Shown: piece after piece, positions 1 to 7,392 of the stretch
How the letters are laid out: every line of letters begins with the position of its first letter
Position numbering within the stretch: the stretch's first letter is position 1
Origin: JAICMB01 sp049514735
GTDB lineage: Bacteria > Acidobacteriota > Terriglobia > Bryobacterales > Bryobacteraceae
Length of the DNA: 20,073 bases
NCBI GenBank assembly: GCA_049514735.1
Contig: JBEKUT010000079.1
Location: 1 to 20,073, forward strand
Reading direction: 5' to 3'
Notes under the pieces: model-generated
The model's database searches: none
Told to the model about the DNA's origin: nothing
Seen by the model: only the letters and a program-made list of their open reading frames with translations
Program-made: the position numbers and the translations under genes

Positions 1-143
1 CCGCTGTTCGGTTCCGGATGTTGCTGTGCCGCCCCTGGACTCTCGCGCGGACTGCGTACCACGGGCGCGCCACCCTTGGAGAGCGGTTCCCACGCGGCCG
101 CATCGGCCGCTTCCAATCCACGACGATGCAGTTTGGACGACAT
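1..143 (-). CDS. fliH: Flagellar assembly protein FliH, N-terminal fragment (partial)
   Basis: An open frame starts with ATG at 143, 8 nt after the fliG stop, and runs without a stop to the window edge (47 codons seen). It begins MSSKLHRRGLEAADAAAW, and the rest is Pro/Ala/Ser-rich. FliH is the peripheral regulator of the FliI ATPase in the flagellar type III export apparatus, and its N-terminus is usually poorly conserved and rich in small residues. The call therefore rests mostly on position: fliH follows fliG in the common flgB-flgC-fliE-fliF-fliG-fliH-fliI order. No convincing Shine-Dalgarno sequence precedes the ATG, so translation may be coupled to fliG. The diagnostic part of the protein is outside the window. 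Confidence 0.62.
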   Translation of the reverse strand, partial: MSSKLHRRGLEAADAAAWEPLSKGGAPVVRSPRESPGAAQQHPEPNS

Positions 144-151
144 CGGACGCT

Positions 152-1180
152 TCAGACCACGTACTGCTCGCCCACCGTTCCTTTCAGACTGATCACGCCT
201 TCAGCCTCGAGTTGGCGCACTACCGCGATAATCTGCTGTTGCGCTCCTTCCACTTCTTTGATCTTGATGGGGCCAAGCGCGTCCATGTCCTCCCGCATCA
301 TCTCCGAACCGCGCTGCGACATCGCCGCCAGAAAATGGGTCTTAAGCTGGTCGCTGGTGCCCTTCAGAGCCACGGTTAGAACCTTGCGGTCAACTTTCGC
401 CAGCGCTTCCTTGATCGCCTCCGGGCCGAGCAGCAGCAGATCCTCGAAAACGAACATAAGATGGCGGATGGTTTCGACCAGTGTCGGATGGCTCTGCTCC
501 ATGCTTTCCAGCACTTCCTTACTGGTGCTGGAATCCAGGCGGTTGAACATCTCCGAGACGGCGCGCACACCGCCGTACGCTTCGCGGCTGAACTCGCCCA
601 GGGCCTTCAACTTTCCGCCGATAATCCCCGCGATTTTCGAGATAATCTCAGGCGAGATTTGATCGAGGTTCGCCATGCGGAGCGCCACGTCGGAACGCAT
701 TTCAGGCGGCAGGGAAATCAGCAACCCGGCCGCCTGCGATGGATTTAGATGCGACAGGACCAGAGCGATGGTCTGAGGGTGTTCGTTGTGGATGAACTTA
801 GCAACCTGCTGCGGATCGGCCTTCTGAAGCACATCGAAGCTGGCCATCTCCGAACCGAGCGTCTTCATCAGCCGGTCCAGCATCTTCTTGGCGGCCTCAG
901 GACCGAAGGCGGTAATCAGGATTTTTCGCGCATAGTCGATGCCGCCTTTGAGGACGTAATCGTGCGCGACGGTCATCTGGTAGAACTCTTCGAGGAGAGC
1001 GTCCGCCTGTTCGCTGGAGATGGAGCTGATGCGCGCCACTTCGCGCCCGATCGCCTGGATCTCGTCTTCATCCATTTGCTTCAAGATCTCGGCGCTGGTC
1101 TGGTCGCCCAGCGTGATCAGCAAGATCGCCGCTTTTCGCATGCCCGAGATCGGCGCCGCCTGTTCAACGTTCTGGATCAT
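152..1180 (-). CDS. fliG: Flagellar motor switch protein FliG
   Basis: FliG (342 aa, normal length) forms the rotor ring that joins the FliF MS ring to FliM/FliN and carries the torque-generating surface facing the stator. Family marks are visible: an N-terminal FliF-binding domain (about 1-100), the EHPQT motif at 133-137 in the middle domain, an MFVF motif at 242-245 at the hinge into the C-terminal domain, and a C-terminal charged torque region (about 262-310) with DRKVLTVALKG and RGSEMMREDMDALGP. The start is firm. Its ATG overlaps the fliF stop as ATGA, and an AAGGAA ribosome site lies 8 nt upstream inside fliF. Nothing is truncated or unusual. Confidence 0.98.
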   Translation of the reverse strand: MIQNVEQAAPISGMRKAAILLITLGDQTSAEILKQMDEDEIQAIGREVARISSISSEQADALLEEFYQMTVAHDYVLKGGIDYARKILITAFGPEAAKKMLDRLMKTLGSEMASFDVLQKADPQQVAKFIHNEHPQTIALVLSHLNPSQAAGLLISLPPEMRSDVALRMANLDQISPEIISKIAGIIGGKLKALGEFSREAYGGVRAVSEMFNRLDSSTSKEVLESMEQSHPTLVETIRHLMFVFEDLLLLGPEAIKEALAKVDRKVLTVALKGTSDQLKTHFLAAMSQRGSEMMREDMDALGPIKIKEVEGAQQQIIAVVRQLEAEGVISLKGTVGEQYVV

Positions 1181-2865
1181 TGTCTAGGTTCCTTCTCATT
1201 CATCCAGTTCCGCAGCACCTGCACCATGGAAGAGGCGTCCCTTTTGGCCTCTTCGGCGATGTGTTTGGTGAGCACCTCGGCCTTCTTAGTAGTCACCTGG
1301 GGCAGCTTTAGCGCCCGCATGGCTTCGATCTCCTGTTGCTTCTTCATGGCCACCTGTTCGGCGATTTGCGCCTCCATCTCCTTTCCGGCGGTGTCCGCCG
1401 CTTCGATCGCCCCGCGCGGCTGGCCGGCGGCGAGTTGCGCCGACATTTCCACCTTTTTCCCGCCCCGTTTTAGAAGCATCGTTGCCATCAGTAAAATCAG
1501 CACCATCAGTCCTGCGCCGCTCCCAATCAGAGCCACTTTATTCGCCAGAAACTTGCGCAGCCACGGCGGCAGTTCATCCGGGGCTGGCGCCGGAGCGGGA
1601 TTACTATCGATCTGTTCCGCGGTTAGCGTGGCTTCAAATGGCAGCGCTTCCACGATGAGTTGATCGTTCCGCTCGGCCGATAATCCGATAACGCCAGCGA
1701 CCAGATCGTGGATAGCTTTCAGCTTTTCCGCCGTGGGGGCCTCTATGATCCGCTTCGCTTTGACGCCCGTGCCTTCCCACCGAACGGTGTGATCCACCAA
1801 CACGGAAACCGAGACGTGCTTGATATTTCCCTGCGGCAGCTTTACATGGCGTACCGTGCGGCTCGATTGATAAGCGACGTTCTCACTCCGCCGGGTGACG
1901 CCGCCGTTACCTGTAGCGGGCCGCGCAGCCGGACGCGGCAGGGCGGAGGCAGTTCCCGGCGTTCCGGACGCGGTATTAACTCCGGAAACGTCCTCGGTTC
2001 GCTGCGAGGTTACCATCACCGATCTCGATGGATCGAACGTTTCGTCACTTTGCTCGCCGCTTGTAAAATCGCACTCCACGGCGGCCGAGGCGCGGAATTT
2101 CGCGGCGCCCAACAGGGGGTCCAGGGTGGCGTTGATTTTCATAACCAGATCGCGCTCGAGCTGTTGCCGGTATTCGAGCGCGGCGCTGGAGGGCTGCGGA
2201 TCGTCCGGCGACACGGGCGGGCGGGGACGGCTCAAGACGTCGCCGCGCATGTCGACAACCGACACCGCGTCGGGTAGCAGTCCCTCGACGGCGCTGGCCG
2301 TCAACTGGCAGATGGCCGTGACGTTCTCGGGCGACAATTTTGTCCCTGGCCGCAGCTTCACCAGGACGCTTGCCTTGGCGGGTTGCTTGCTTTCGAGAAA
2401 AATAGAATCTTTCGCGAAAGTTACGTGAACACGCGCCTGTTCTACTTCGGTCAGCGCCATCACGGACCGTTCCAGCTCGCCTTCGATGGCGCGATGATAA
2501 TTGATCTGCTCGCCAAAATCGCTGGTGCCGAAATTGGTCTTGTCGAAGAGCTCGAAACCGATGCGGCCGCTTCTGGGAATACCTCCCGCGGCGAGTTGCA
2601 GGCGTACTTCCGCTACTTTCGCCGAAGGTACCAGCACCGAGGACCCGCCCTCGCCCAGGCGGAACTCGGTACCGCTCTCCCGCACCTTCGCCAGAACCGC
2701 CGCCGCGTCCTCCTGCGAAAGACCGGTATAGAGCGGCTTGAAATCCCGCTCCCTCGTCCAGTTCCGAAGACCGATCAAACCAGCGATTACCAGCGCAACC
2801 GCCAGTACAATAGTGAGCTTTTGTTTACGCGTCAGCCGTTCGAGTAGTTGTTTTATGGAATCCAT
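1177..2865 (-). CDS. fliF: Flagellar MS-ring protein FliF
   Basis: FliF (562 aa, typical) builds the MS ring in the inner membrane, the base on which rod, switch and export gate assemble. The order of parts is canonical. There is a short cytoplasmic N-terminus and a first membrane helix at about 16-33. A large periplasmic YscJ/FliF ring domain (about 40-340) follows, including the conserved GFELFDK stretch near 103-109. Then come a Pro/Ala/Thr-rich variable linker (about 295-325), a beta-collar domain, a second membrane helix at about 443-465, and a cytoplasmic tail. The tail ends in a helix with RDASSMVQVLRNWM that matches the FliG-binding segment. The ATG is 19 nt after fliE. No strong Shine-Dalgarno sequence is seen, so expression is probably coupled within the operon. 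Confidence 0.98.
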   Translation of the reverse strand: MDSIKQLLERLTRKQKLTIVLAVALVIAGLIGLRNWTRERDFKPLYTGLSQEDAAAVLAKVRESGTEFRLGEGGSSVLVPSAKVAEVRLQLAAGGIPRSGRIGFELFDKTNFGTSDFGEQINYHRAIEGELERSVMALTEVEQARVHVTFAKDSIFLESKQPAKASVLVKLRPGTKLSPENVTAICQLTASAVEGLLPDAVSVVDMRGDVLSRPRPPVSPDDPQPSSAALEYRQQLERDLVMKINATLDPLLGAAKFRASAAVECDFTSGEQSDETFDPSRSVMVTSQRTEDVSGVNTASGTPGTASALPRPAARPATGNGGVTRRSENVAYQSSRTVRHVKLPQGNIKHVSVSVLVDHTVRWEGTGVKAKRIIEAPTAEKLKAIHDLVAGVIGLSAERNDQLIVEALPFEATLTAEQIDSNPAPAPAPDELPPWLRKFLANKVALIGSGAGLMVLILLMATMLLKRGGKKVEMSAQLAAGQPRGAIEAADTAGKEMEAQIAEQVAMKKQQEIEAMRALKLPQVTTKKAEVLTKHIAEEAKRDASSMVQVLRNWMNEKEPRQ

Positions 2866-2884
2866 CGTTCAGGGGAGCCCTGGA

Positions 2885-3181
2885 TCACATCTGCATCCTC
2901 ATCACTTCCTGGTACGCCTGTACCATCTTGTTGCGAACCTGCAGAAAGAGCTCGAATTGCAACTCGTTGCGCTGGGTCTCCAGTACCATGCTGTGGACCT
3001 CTTCGTTCTCGCCGGACAGAAAATTGTCGATGCTCCCCGCGGCAGCCTTCGTGCTCTGGTCCATGTTTCCCATCGCGTTGGACAACATCGACGAGAAATC
3101 CCCGGACGGTCCTGAAGGCTTCGAGACCGTGGGCAGAGGCGCCAGCGCGGGCGCCGTGATGGGGGTGATCGGGAACGCCAT
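2885..3181 (-). CDS. fliE: Flagellar hook-basal body protein FliE
   Basis: FliE (98 aa, normal size) is the small periplasmic adaptor between the MS ring and the proximal rod, and is among the first substrates of the flagellar export machine. The N-terminus is a Pro/Ala-rich unstructured stretch (1-25). The C-terminal half is the conserved helical hairpin, with residues such as VHSMVLETQRNELQFELFLQVRNK and a final QEVMRMQM, as in the family. The ATG is only 3 nt past the flgC stop, and fliF follows after 19 nt, so the gene clearly belongs to the rod/MS-ring operon. Confidence 0.97.
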   Translation of the reverse strand: MAFPITPITAPALAPLPTVSKPSGPSGDFSSMLSNAMGNMDQSTKAAAGSIDNFLSGENEEVHSMVLETQRNELQFELFLQVRNKMVQAYQEVMRMQM

Positions 3182-3184
3182 AGC

Positions 3185-3622
3185 TTACTTCATCATGTCG
3201 ATGGAACGCAGAATCATGTCTTTTACGGCCGACATGGCCGCGACATTTCCCGCGAAACCACGCGAGGCTCCGAGAAGGTCTACCATGTCCTCCGCCGGAT
3301 TTACGTTGGGGAACGCAACATATCCGTTCGTGTCGGCGTCCGGATGCCCCGGCATATAGCGCATCTCCGGGTCGCGCGTGTCCTCCACCACGTCCGACAC
3401 CTCGACTCCCGTCGCTTGCGGGTTCAATTCACTTTGAAACACGGCGGAGAACGCGGAACTCTGCGGCGCGCTCGAGAATACGACGTCCTTACGCCGGTAT
3501 GGCCCGCCTTCGGCCGTGCGCGTCGTTTCGGCGTTCGCCAGGTTCTGCACCAGCAATTCGGCGCGCGACCGTTCCGCCGCCATGCCGGAAGCGCTGACCG
3601 ATAAAGCGGAAAAAAGGCTCAT
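3185..3622 (-). CDS. flgC: Flagellar basal-body rod protein FlgC
   Basis: FlgC (145 aa, usual length) is a proximal rod subunit exported through the flagellar type III apparatus. The N-terminal rod-protein helix carries the expected SASGMAAERSRAELLVQNLANAET pattern, here with NAETT where many homologues have NA(D/N)T. The C-terminal part holds the conserved GYVAFPNVN motif near 99-107 and a terminal helix ending in MILRSIDMMK that packs against the N-terminal helix in the rod. The ATG overlaps the flgB stop (ATGA), and a strong AGGAGGA ribosome site sits 9 nt upstream, so the start is secure. Confidence 0.97.
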   Translation of the reverse strand: MSLFSALSVSASGMAAERSRAELLVQNLANAETTRTAEGGPYRRKDVVFSSAPQSSAFSAVFQSELNPQATGVEVSDVVEDTRDPEMRYMPGHPDADTNGYVAFPNVNPAEDMVDLLGASRGFAGNVAAMSAVKDMILRSIDMMK

Positions 3623-3957
3623 CCGTTCTTATCCTCCTGAATCGCGGACCGCACCAACGAAAGTTGCGAGCGCATCAGATTGCTCGCCAGGTTGAAGCGA
3701 ATTGCATTTTCGGATAGCAGGCCCGCTTCGCGATCCATGTTGACGTTATTTCCATCGTTTTTTACCGGCAACCCGGAAACCTCATTGACGGTCGGCGTAC
3801 CGCCTTGCATCAGACTCATGAACTCGAACTGGAAGTCGATGTCCTTGGTCTTATAGCCCGGAGTATCGGCGTTGGCGACATTCGAAGCGACGATCTTCTG
3901 CCGGGTCGCCAGCAGATCCATATAATGTTCAATTCGCCCGTTGATGGGATCCAGCAC
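3619..3957 (-). CDS. flgB: Flagellar basal-body rod protein FlgB
   Basis: FlgB (112 aa, slightly short for the family) is a proximal rod subunit. The sequence has the family hallmark ASNVANADTPGYK at 24-36, followed by the DIDF segment, a variable middle, and a C-terminal amphipathic helix ending in LVRSAIQEDKNG. The start is a GTG at 3957, giving MLDPINGRIEHYMDLLATRQ, which aligns well with the usual FlgB beginning. No Shine-Dalgarno sequence is visible before this GTG. A later ATG (residue 13) is possible but would remove part of the conserved helix. It is the first recognised gene of the flagellar operon; a small candidate ORF lies 18 nt upstream. Confidence 0.95.
   Translation of the reverse strand: MLDPINGRIEHYMDLLATRQKIVASNVANADTPGYKTKDIDFQFEFMSLMQGGTPTVNEVSGLPVKNDGNNVNMDREAGLLSENAIRFNLASNLMRSQLSLVRSAIQEDKNG
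3632..3638 (-). promoter_or_regulatory. Strong ribosome binding site of flgC
   Basis: AGGAGGA on the minus strand lies 9 nt before the flgC ATG, inside the end of flgB. It fixes the flgC start and shows that the ATGA overlap is a real reinitiation junction. By contrast flgB, fliE and fliF have weak or no visible site. Confidence 0.75.
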
Positions 3958-3975
3958 GAGTTGTTAAGAGCAGGT

Positions 3976-4098
3976 TCAAAACCAATGCTGACTGACCGAT
4001 AAGGTGCAAGTAGGATCAATGCGATAAGGCGAAGAACCGCGCCAGGAAACTGGCTCGTAGCCAAAATCGTGGCACTCGCGTTCCGGATCGGCTCCCAT
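3976..4098 (-). CDS. Candidate small ORF (40 aa) in the flgB leader, unknown function
   Basis: An ATG at 4098 preceded by GGAAGGA with a 6-nt spacer opens a 40-codon frame ending in TGA, 18 nt before the flgB GTG. The predicted peptide starts MGADPERECHDFGYEP and ends SVSQHWF. It has two Cys (9, 31), two Trp (19, 39), several aromatic residues and no membrane helix or signal peptide. I recognise no family. In favour: the best ribosome site in this region, the right strand, and placement as first ORF before a flgB that lacks its own site. Against: its length, near-neutral third-position composition, and no homology known to me. It could be a leader peptide for translational coupling or a chance frame. 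Confidence 0.25.
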   Translation of the reverse strand: MGADPERECHDFGYEPVSWRGSSPYRIDPTCTLSVSQHWF

Positions 4099-4306
4099 TC
4101 TGAATCCTTCCGTTCCGTACGGGTACTTCGGTCCCTTTCCCGGCTTCGTCCGGAGAGGTATTCTAAGGTAGATGGCGGTTCCATCTCAAGCTCGGCCCTC
4201 CCTCTTCGGCTCCGATTAGTAGCCCAGCTTCCATTTATGCGCATTCGCGCAGCGCTGTTTTGCCAGCGGCGAACTCGCGATTCATCCACAAACAACCGAT
4301 GGAATT

Positions 4307-4312
4307 AGGAGG
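4307..4312 (+). promoter_or_regulatory. Ribosome binding site of the class III aminotransferase
   Basis: AGGAGG lies 8 nt before the ATG at 4321, an ideal spacing. It fixes the start and indicates efficient translation from a leadered mRNA, unlike lhr and gcvPA in this window. Confidence 0.85.
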
Positions 4313-4320
4313 CCTTTCCC

Positions 4321-5670
4321 ATGCTGACTGAAGCTGTCCGCACCGATCTTCCGAATTTGATTACTTCCCTGCCCGGGCCCCGCGCCCAGGCTATTATCGA
4401 TCGCGATTCCGCGGTATTGTCGCCCTCTTATACGCGCTGCTACCCGCTGGTAGTGGAGCGCGGCGAAGGCGCCATCATCGAAGACGTCGATGGAAACCGC
4501 TTTTTGGATTTCAACGCCGGTATTGCGGTCACGTCCACGGGGCACTGCCACCCGGAGGTGGTGGCGGCGATTGAATCCCAGGCCGCGCGGCTCATCCACA
4601 TGTCCGGAACCGATTTTTACTATGAAAACATGGTCGATCTGGCGGAAAAGCTTGCAGCCAGCGCGCCGGGCGACACACCTCACCGCGTCTATTTCGGAAA
4701 TTCCGGCACCGAAGCGGTAGAAGCGGCTATCAAACTGTCGCGTTATGCCACCGGCCGCGACAAGCTGATCGCGTTTTACGGCAGCTTCCACGGCCGCACG
4801 CTGGGATCGCTTTCGCTGACCGCAAGCAAGTCCGTTCAGCGTAAAGGATTTAGTTCCCTATTAGCGGGTGTTTTCCATGCCCCTTACCCGCAGCCCTATC
4901 GCGGCGCAGCCGGCAGGAGTCCCGAGGATTGCGCTATGGATTCCATTCGCTTCATTGAAGACCAGCTCTTCCGTTGCGTCGTGCCGCCGGAGGAAGTGGC
5001 CGCGATTGTTGTCGAACCGGTGCAGGGCGAGGGCGGGTACATAATTCCGCCGCGGATTTTCTTCGACGAGTTGCAGCGCATCGCTTTAAAACATGGCATT
5101 CTCCTTGTTGCCGACGAAATACAGTCCGGAATGGGCCGTACGGGGAAGATGTGGGCCAGCGATCATTTCGGATTTGTGCCGGACATATTGACGTCGGCGA
5201 AAGGTATTGCAAGCGGAATGCCGCTCAGCGCGACCATCGCGCGTTCCGAAGTAATGACGTGGCGGCCCGGCGCGCATGCTTCGACGTTCGGCGGAAATCC
5301 GGTCGCGGTCGCCGCCGCGCTCGCCACCATGCGGCTGCTCGAATCGCACTTGATCGACAACGCCGCTAAATTGGGCGCCTACATGCTCGACCGCATGTCC
5401 GAATGGCCCCAAATTTACCGCCATGTTGGCGAGGTCCGCGGGCTAGGCCTTATGATCGGCATCGAAATGGTCCGGGATCGGGAGTCCCGGGAGCGTGCGC
5501 CGGACCTTCGGGATCGCGTGGTCATGGAGGCATTCGAGCGCGGGCTGCTGGTGCTGGGCTCGGGACCAAACGTGATCCGGCTGTGTCCGCCGCTGGTAAT
5601 TACTCGCGATCAGGCGGATTTTGCGCTCGATACGCTGGCGGAGTGCCTGAAGGATCTCGAAACGAATTAA
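4321..5670 (+). CDS. Class III PLP-dependent aminotransferase (acetylornithine/GABA aminotransferase-like)
   Basis: A cytosolic fold-type I PLP enzyme of 449 aa. Visible marks: GNSGTEAVEAAIKL at 126-139 (phosphate-binding loop), FHGRTLGSLSLTASK at 156-170, VEPVQGEGG at 231-239, VADEIQSGMGRTG at 263-275 with Asp265 expected to hold the pyridine nitrogen, and SAKGIASGMPLSA at 292-304 with Lys294 as the Schiff-base lysine. The N-terminal extension with LPGP and the PYPQPYR segment resemble the group often annotated 'acetylornithine aminotransferase family', which in Pyrococcus includes broad-specificity amino-acid racemases. It could therefore be a GABA/ornithine aminotransferase or a racemase; the sequence does not decide. 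It stands alone, diverges from the flagellar operon, and its stop overlaps the convergent gene by 4 bp. Confidence 0.93.
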   Translation: MLTEAVRTDLPNLITSLPGPRAQAIIDRDSAVLSPSYTRCYPLVVERGEGAIIEDVDGNRFLDFNAGIAVTSTGHCHPEVVAAIESQAARLIHMSGTDFYYENMVDLAEKLAASAPGDTPHRVYFGNSGTEAVEAAIKLSRYATGRDKLIAFYGSFHGRTLGSLSLTASKSVQRKGFSSLLAGVFHAPYPQPYRGAAGRSPEDCAMDSIRFIEDQLFRCVVPPEEVAAIVVEPVQGEGGYIIPPRIFFDELQRIALKHGILLVADEIQSGMGRTGKMWASDHFGFVPDILTSAKGIASGMPLSATIARSEVMTWRPGAHASTFGGNPVAVAAALATMRLLESHLIDNAAKLGAYMLDRMSEWPQIYRHVGEVRGLGLMIGIEMVRDRESRERAPDLRDRVVMEAFERGLLVLGSGPNVIRLCPPLVITRDQADFALDTLAECLKDLETN

Positions 5671-7355
5671 CGGACTTGTTCCAGTTGTATGACCGGCCGC
5701 TTGGATGGTTTGACAGCCTCTTTCAGTGGTGGCGAGGGCGCGGGAACTGGCTCGGGTTGGTAAGGGATCAGCCTAGGCGGTTGTACGTCGGGATCGAGCA
5801 ACCAGGCGGCTCGTTTCGGATAATAGCGCCGCAGTTCTTCATTGTCGATAGGGCCGCGGTCGCGCGCCCAGACAATGCGGGAGCCGTCGATGTCCGCATC
5901 GTTGTACACCCACTCGTCTTGAAAAATATGTTGCGGCGAGTATCGTACGAAGACGAGTAATTGTCCCGGTGTTTTTTCAAGGGTTTGACTTACAAGCGTA
6001 CGCCGTTCCGCTTTGCCGGGATTCGAGGCCATGCTGCGGCTGTACAGGAACCCAAAATCGATGACGCATAGGAAAAAGAGAAGGGCTGCGGCTTCGCGTC
6101 CTCCGGGCCACTGGGCTATACGCTGGAGTCCGGTGACACTGACGAGCACGAAGAGACACGTCACCGCGGCGATGTAGTGATACTGGAAGGCCGGGAAAAA
6201 ATTTGTGCCCAGCGCGAAGAGCGTCAGCGTGAAGAGAACCCATAGCCAGTGCGGGCTTCGATAGGCGAGCAGATAGGCGGCGAACGCCAAGTATAAAGGC
6301 GCGAGAAAAAAGAAGCGGTAGAAGCGCGCGCGGTACGCGAGCCTTTCGAAATAGCTAGTGAACGTTTCCGTGCCGCTATTCCGGAAGGAGAGCTGCGACT
6401 TGTACTCCATGGCCTGCTGCGGCGTCAGGTCGCGGTGGGGCACCGGGTCGGATTGAAACGTGAGCGCGGCTGGCACCCCATATTGATATTGGCTGAGTTG
6501 GTAGGGGAGTTCGTTTACACGGCCGGTGACTCGCCAGTTCTGTAGGAGAGTGAGTCCGAGTGCCGCCAGTAGGATTGAGGCGGCGGCTAACGCAGGACTC
6601 CATTTGGGTTTGGCGGGTATTAGAAAGAGGACCGCGCTTATAAGCAGGAAGATGGATTCGAAGGGCCGCGTGAGGACGTGAAATCCGAGGCCAATTCCGA
6701 GCAGGACGCCGTCGCGGATTCGCCGGGATTCCTTCAGGCGCGGCAGCGCTCCAAATACAAGACAACCGGCGCAAGCGGCAAGCGAGCCACCCCAATAACT
6801 GTTCATCCAGGTGTTGAGCGGTCCGAATTCCAGGACTGCGAGCAGGCCGCCGGCAAGCGCCCAAAAGGGACTCACCCACGCGCGCAGCATCCAATAGGTG
6901 AGCGGGCAGAAGGCTGCGGCCGTAAGCACCACGCCCGCCCATGGGAGTCCGAAGAGGAGCCTGCCGAACGCCAGAACGATGCCCTGACCTAAGGGATAAA
7001 TGGAGCTGTAGGCCGGTTCCTGAAGTACGAAGAACGTCTCGAAGAAACGATGCATGGGATGCAGCGGATTCGCGATTCGGAGGTGGCGCAGCGTATCGGC
7101 GACTAACAGATGACCGAACTCGTCATAAATGTTTGGAACAGGAACGGGATGATACGGGAGCAACGCCAGACGGAGCACAACGGGGAGAGCGGCAAGGGCG
7201 AGCATGCACCAGAGGGTTCTCTCGGCAAAACGCCTCGCCTGCGTTTCGAGCCACGGCCGCAGCAAAATGAAGGCTACGAGCAATAACGCGAGCGCGATTT
7301 CGATGAAGTCAACGGCTCCGAAGCCGATCGGATTTCTAAACGGCTGGAAGCTCAT
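5667..7355 (-). CDS. Multi-spanning membrane protein, probable GT-C superfamily glycosyltransferase
   Basis: A 562-aa integral membrane protein with many hydrophobic segments from residue 18 to about 420 and a soluble C-terminal part (about 440-562) ending in a Pro-rich tail. After the first helices comes an extracytoplasmic loop with NIYDEFGHLLVADTL (Asp78-Glu79). It resembles the acidic first-loop motif of GT-C enzymes, which use polyprenyl-linked sugar donors. LQEPAYSSIYPLGQG (111-125) lies where GT-C proteins have a substrate-loop motif. No specific family or acceptor is recognised. The ATG lies 37 nt after the MBL-fold gene on the same strand, without a clear Shine-Dalgarno sequence, and it is the last gene of the minus-strand unit. 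A non-enzymatic membrane role is not excluded. Confidence 0.75.
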   Translation of the reverse strand: MSFQPFRNPIGFGAVDFIEIALALLLVAFILLRPWLETQARRFAERTLWCMLALAALPVVLRLALLPYHPVPVPNIYDEFGHLLVADTLRHLRIANPLHPMHRFFETFFVLQEPAYSSIYPLGQGIVLAFGRLLFGLPWAGVVLTAAAFCPLTYWMLRAWVSPFWALAGGLLAVLEFGPLNTWMNSYWGGSLAACAGCLVFGALPRLKESRRIRDGVLLGIGLGFHVLTRPFESIFLLISAVLFLIPAKPKWSPALAAASILLAALGLTLLQNWRVTGRVNELPYQLSQYQYGVPAALTFQSDPVPHRDLTPQQAMEYKSQLSFRNSGTETFTSYFERLAYRARFYRFFFLAPLYLAFAAYLLAYRSPHWLWVLFTLTLFALGTNFFPAFQYHYIAAVTCLFVLVSVTGLQRIAQWPGGREAAALLFFLCVIDFGFLYSRSMASNPGKAERRTLVSQTLEKTPGQLLVFVRYSPQHIFQDEWVYNDADIDGSRIVWARDRGPIDNEELRRYYPKRAAWLLDPDVQPPRLIPYQPEPVPAPSPPLKEAVKPSKRPVIQLEQVR

Positions 7356-7392
7356 TGCTGATCAAGCACGGCAAAAAGCCCCGGACAGCGTC

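Larger units (their letters stand above)
3958..4320. other. Divergent intergenic region between flgB and the aminotransferase
   Basis: About 363 bp separate the two divergent genes. It holds the candidate 40-aa ORF (minus strand, 3976-4098). It also has two small adjacent stem-loop candidates with TTCG-containing loops: GGGTAC-TTCG-GTCCC at 4121-4135 (one bulged T) and CCGG-CTTCGT-CCGG at 4140-4153. The octamer CGATAAGG occurs twice (3997 and 4022 onward), and the 11-mer ATGCTGACTGA at 3985-3995 recurs at the aminotransferase start. I find no clear sigma-70 promoter for either gene and no match to a riboswitch I know (I checked by eye for the c-di-GMP-I type). Confidence 0.6.

Noticed and set aside
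3970..3984. Sigma-54-like GG-N10-GC element (minus strand) before flgB
   Set aside because: The spacing is right, but the flanking bases match poorly, and the implied transcription start falls on the flgB start codon.
3995..4027. FliA (sigma-28)-like -10 sequences, ACCGATAA and TGCGATAA, on the plus strand
   Set aside because: The -35 matches are poor or one base off in spacing, and they point toward the aminotransferase, not the flagellar genes.
4070..4084. TGGCAC-N5-TTCC resembling a sigma-54 promoter on the plus strand
   Set aside because: The essential GC at -12 is missing, and nothing else supports sigma-54 control of the aminotransferase.
4069..4308. Open frame of 79 codons on the plus strand in the flgB/aminotransferase gap
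   Set aside because: It begins at a GTG without a ribosome site, is Ser/Arg-rich and overlaps the aminotransferase RBS. It looks like a chance frame.
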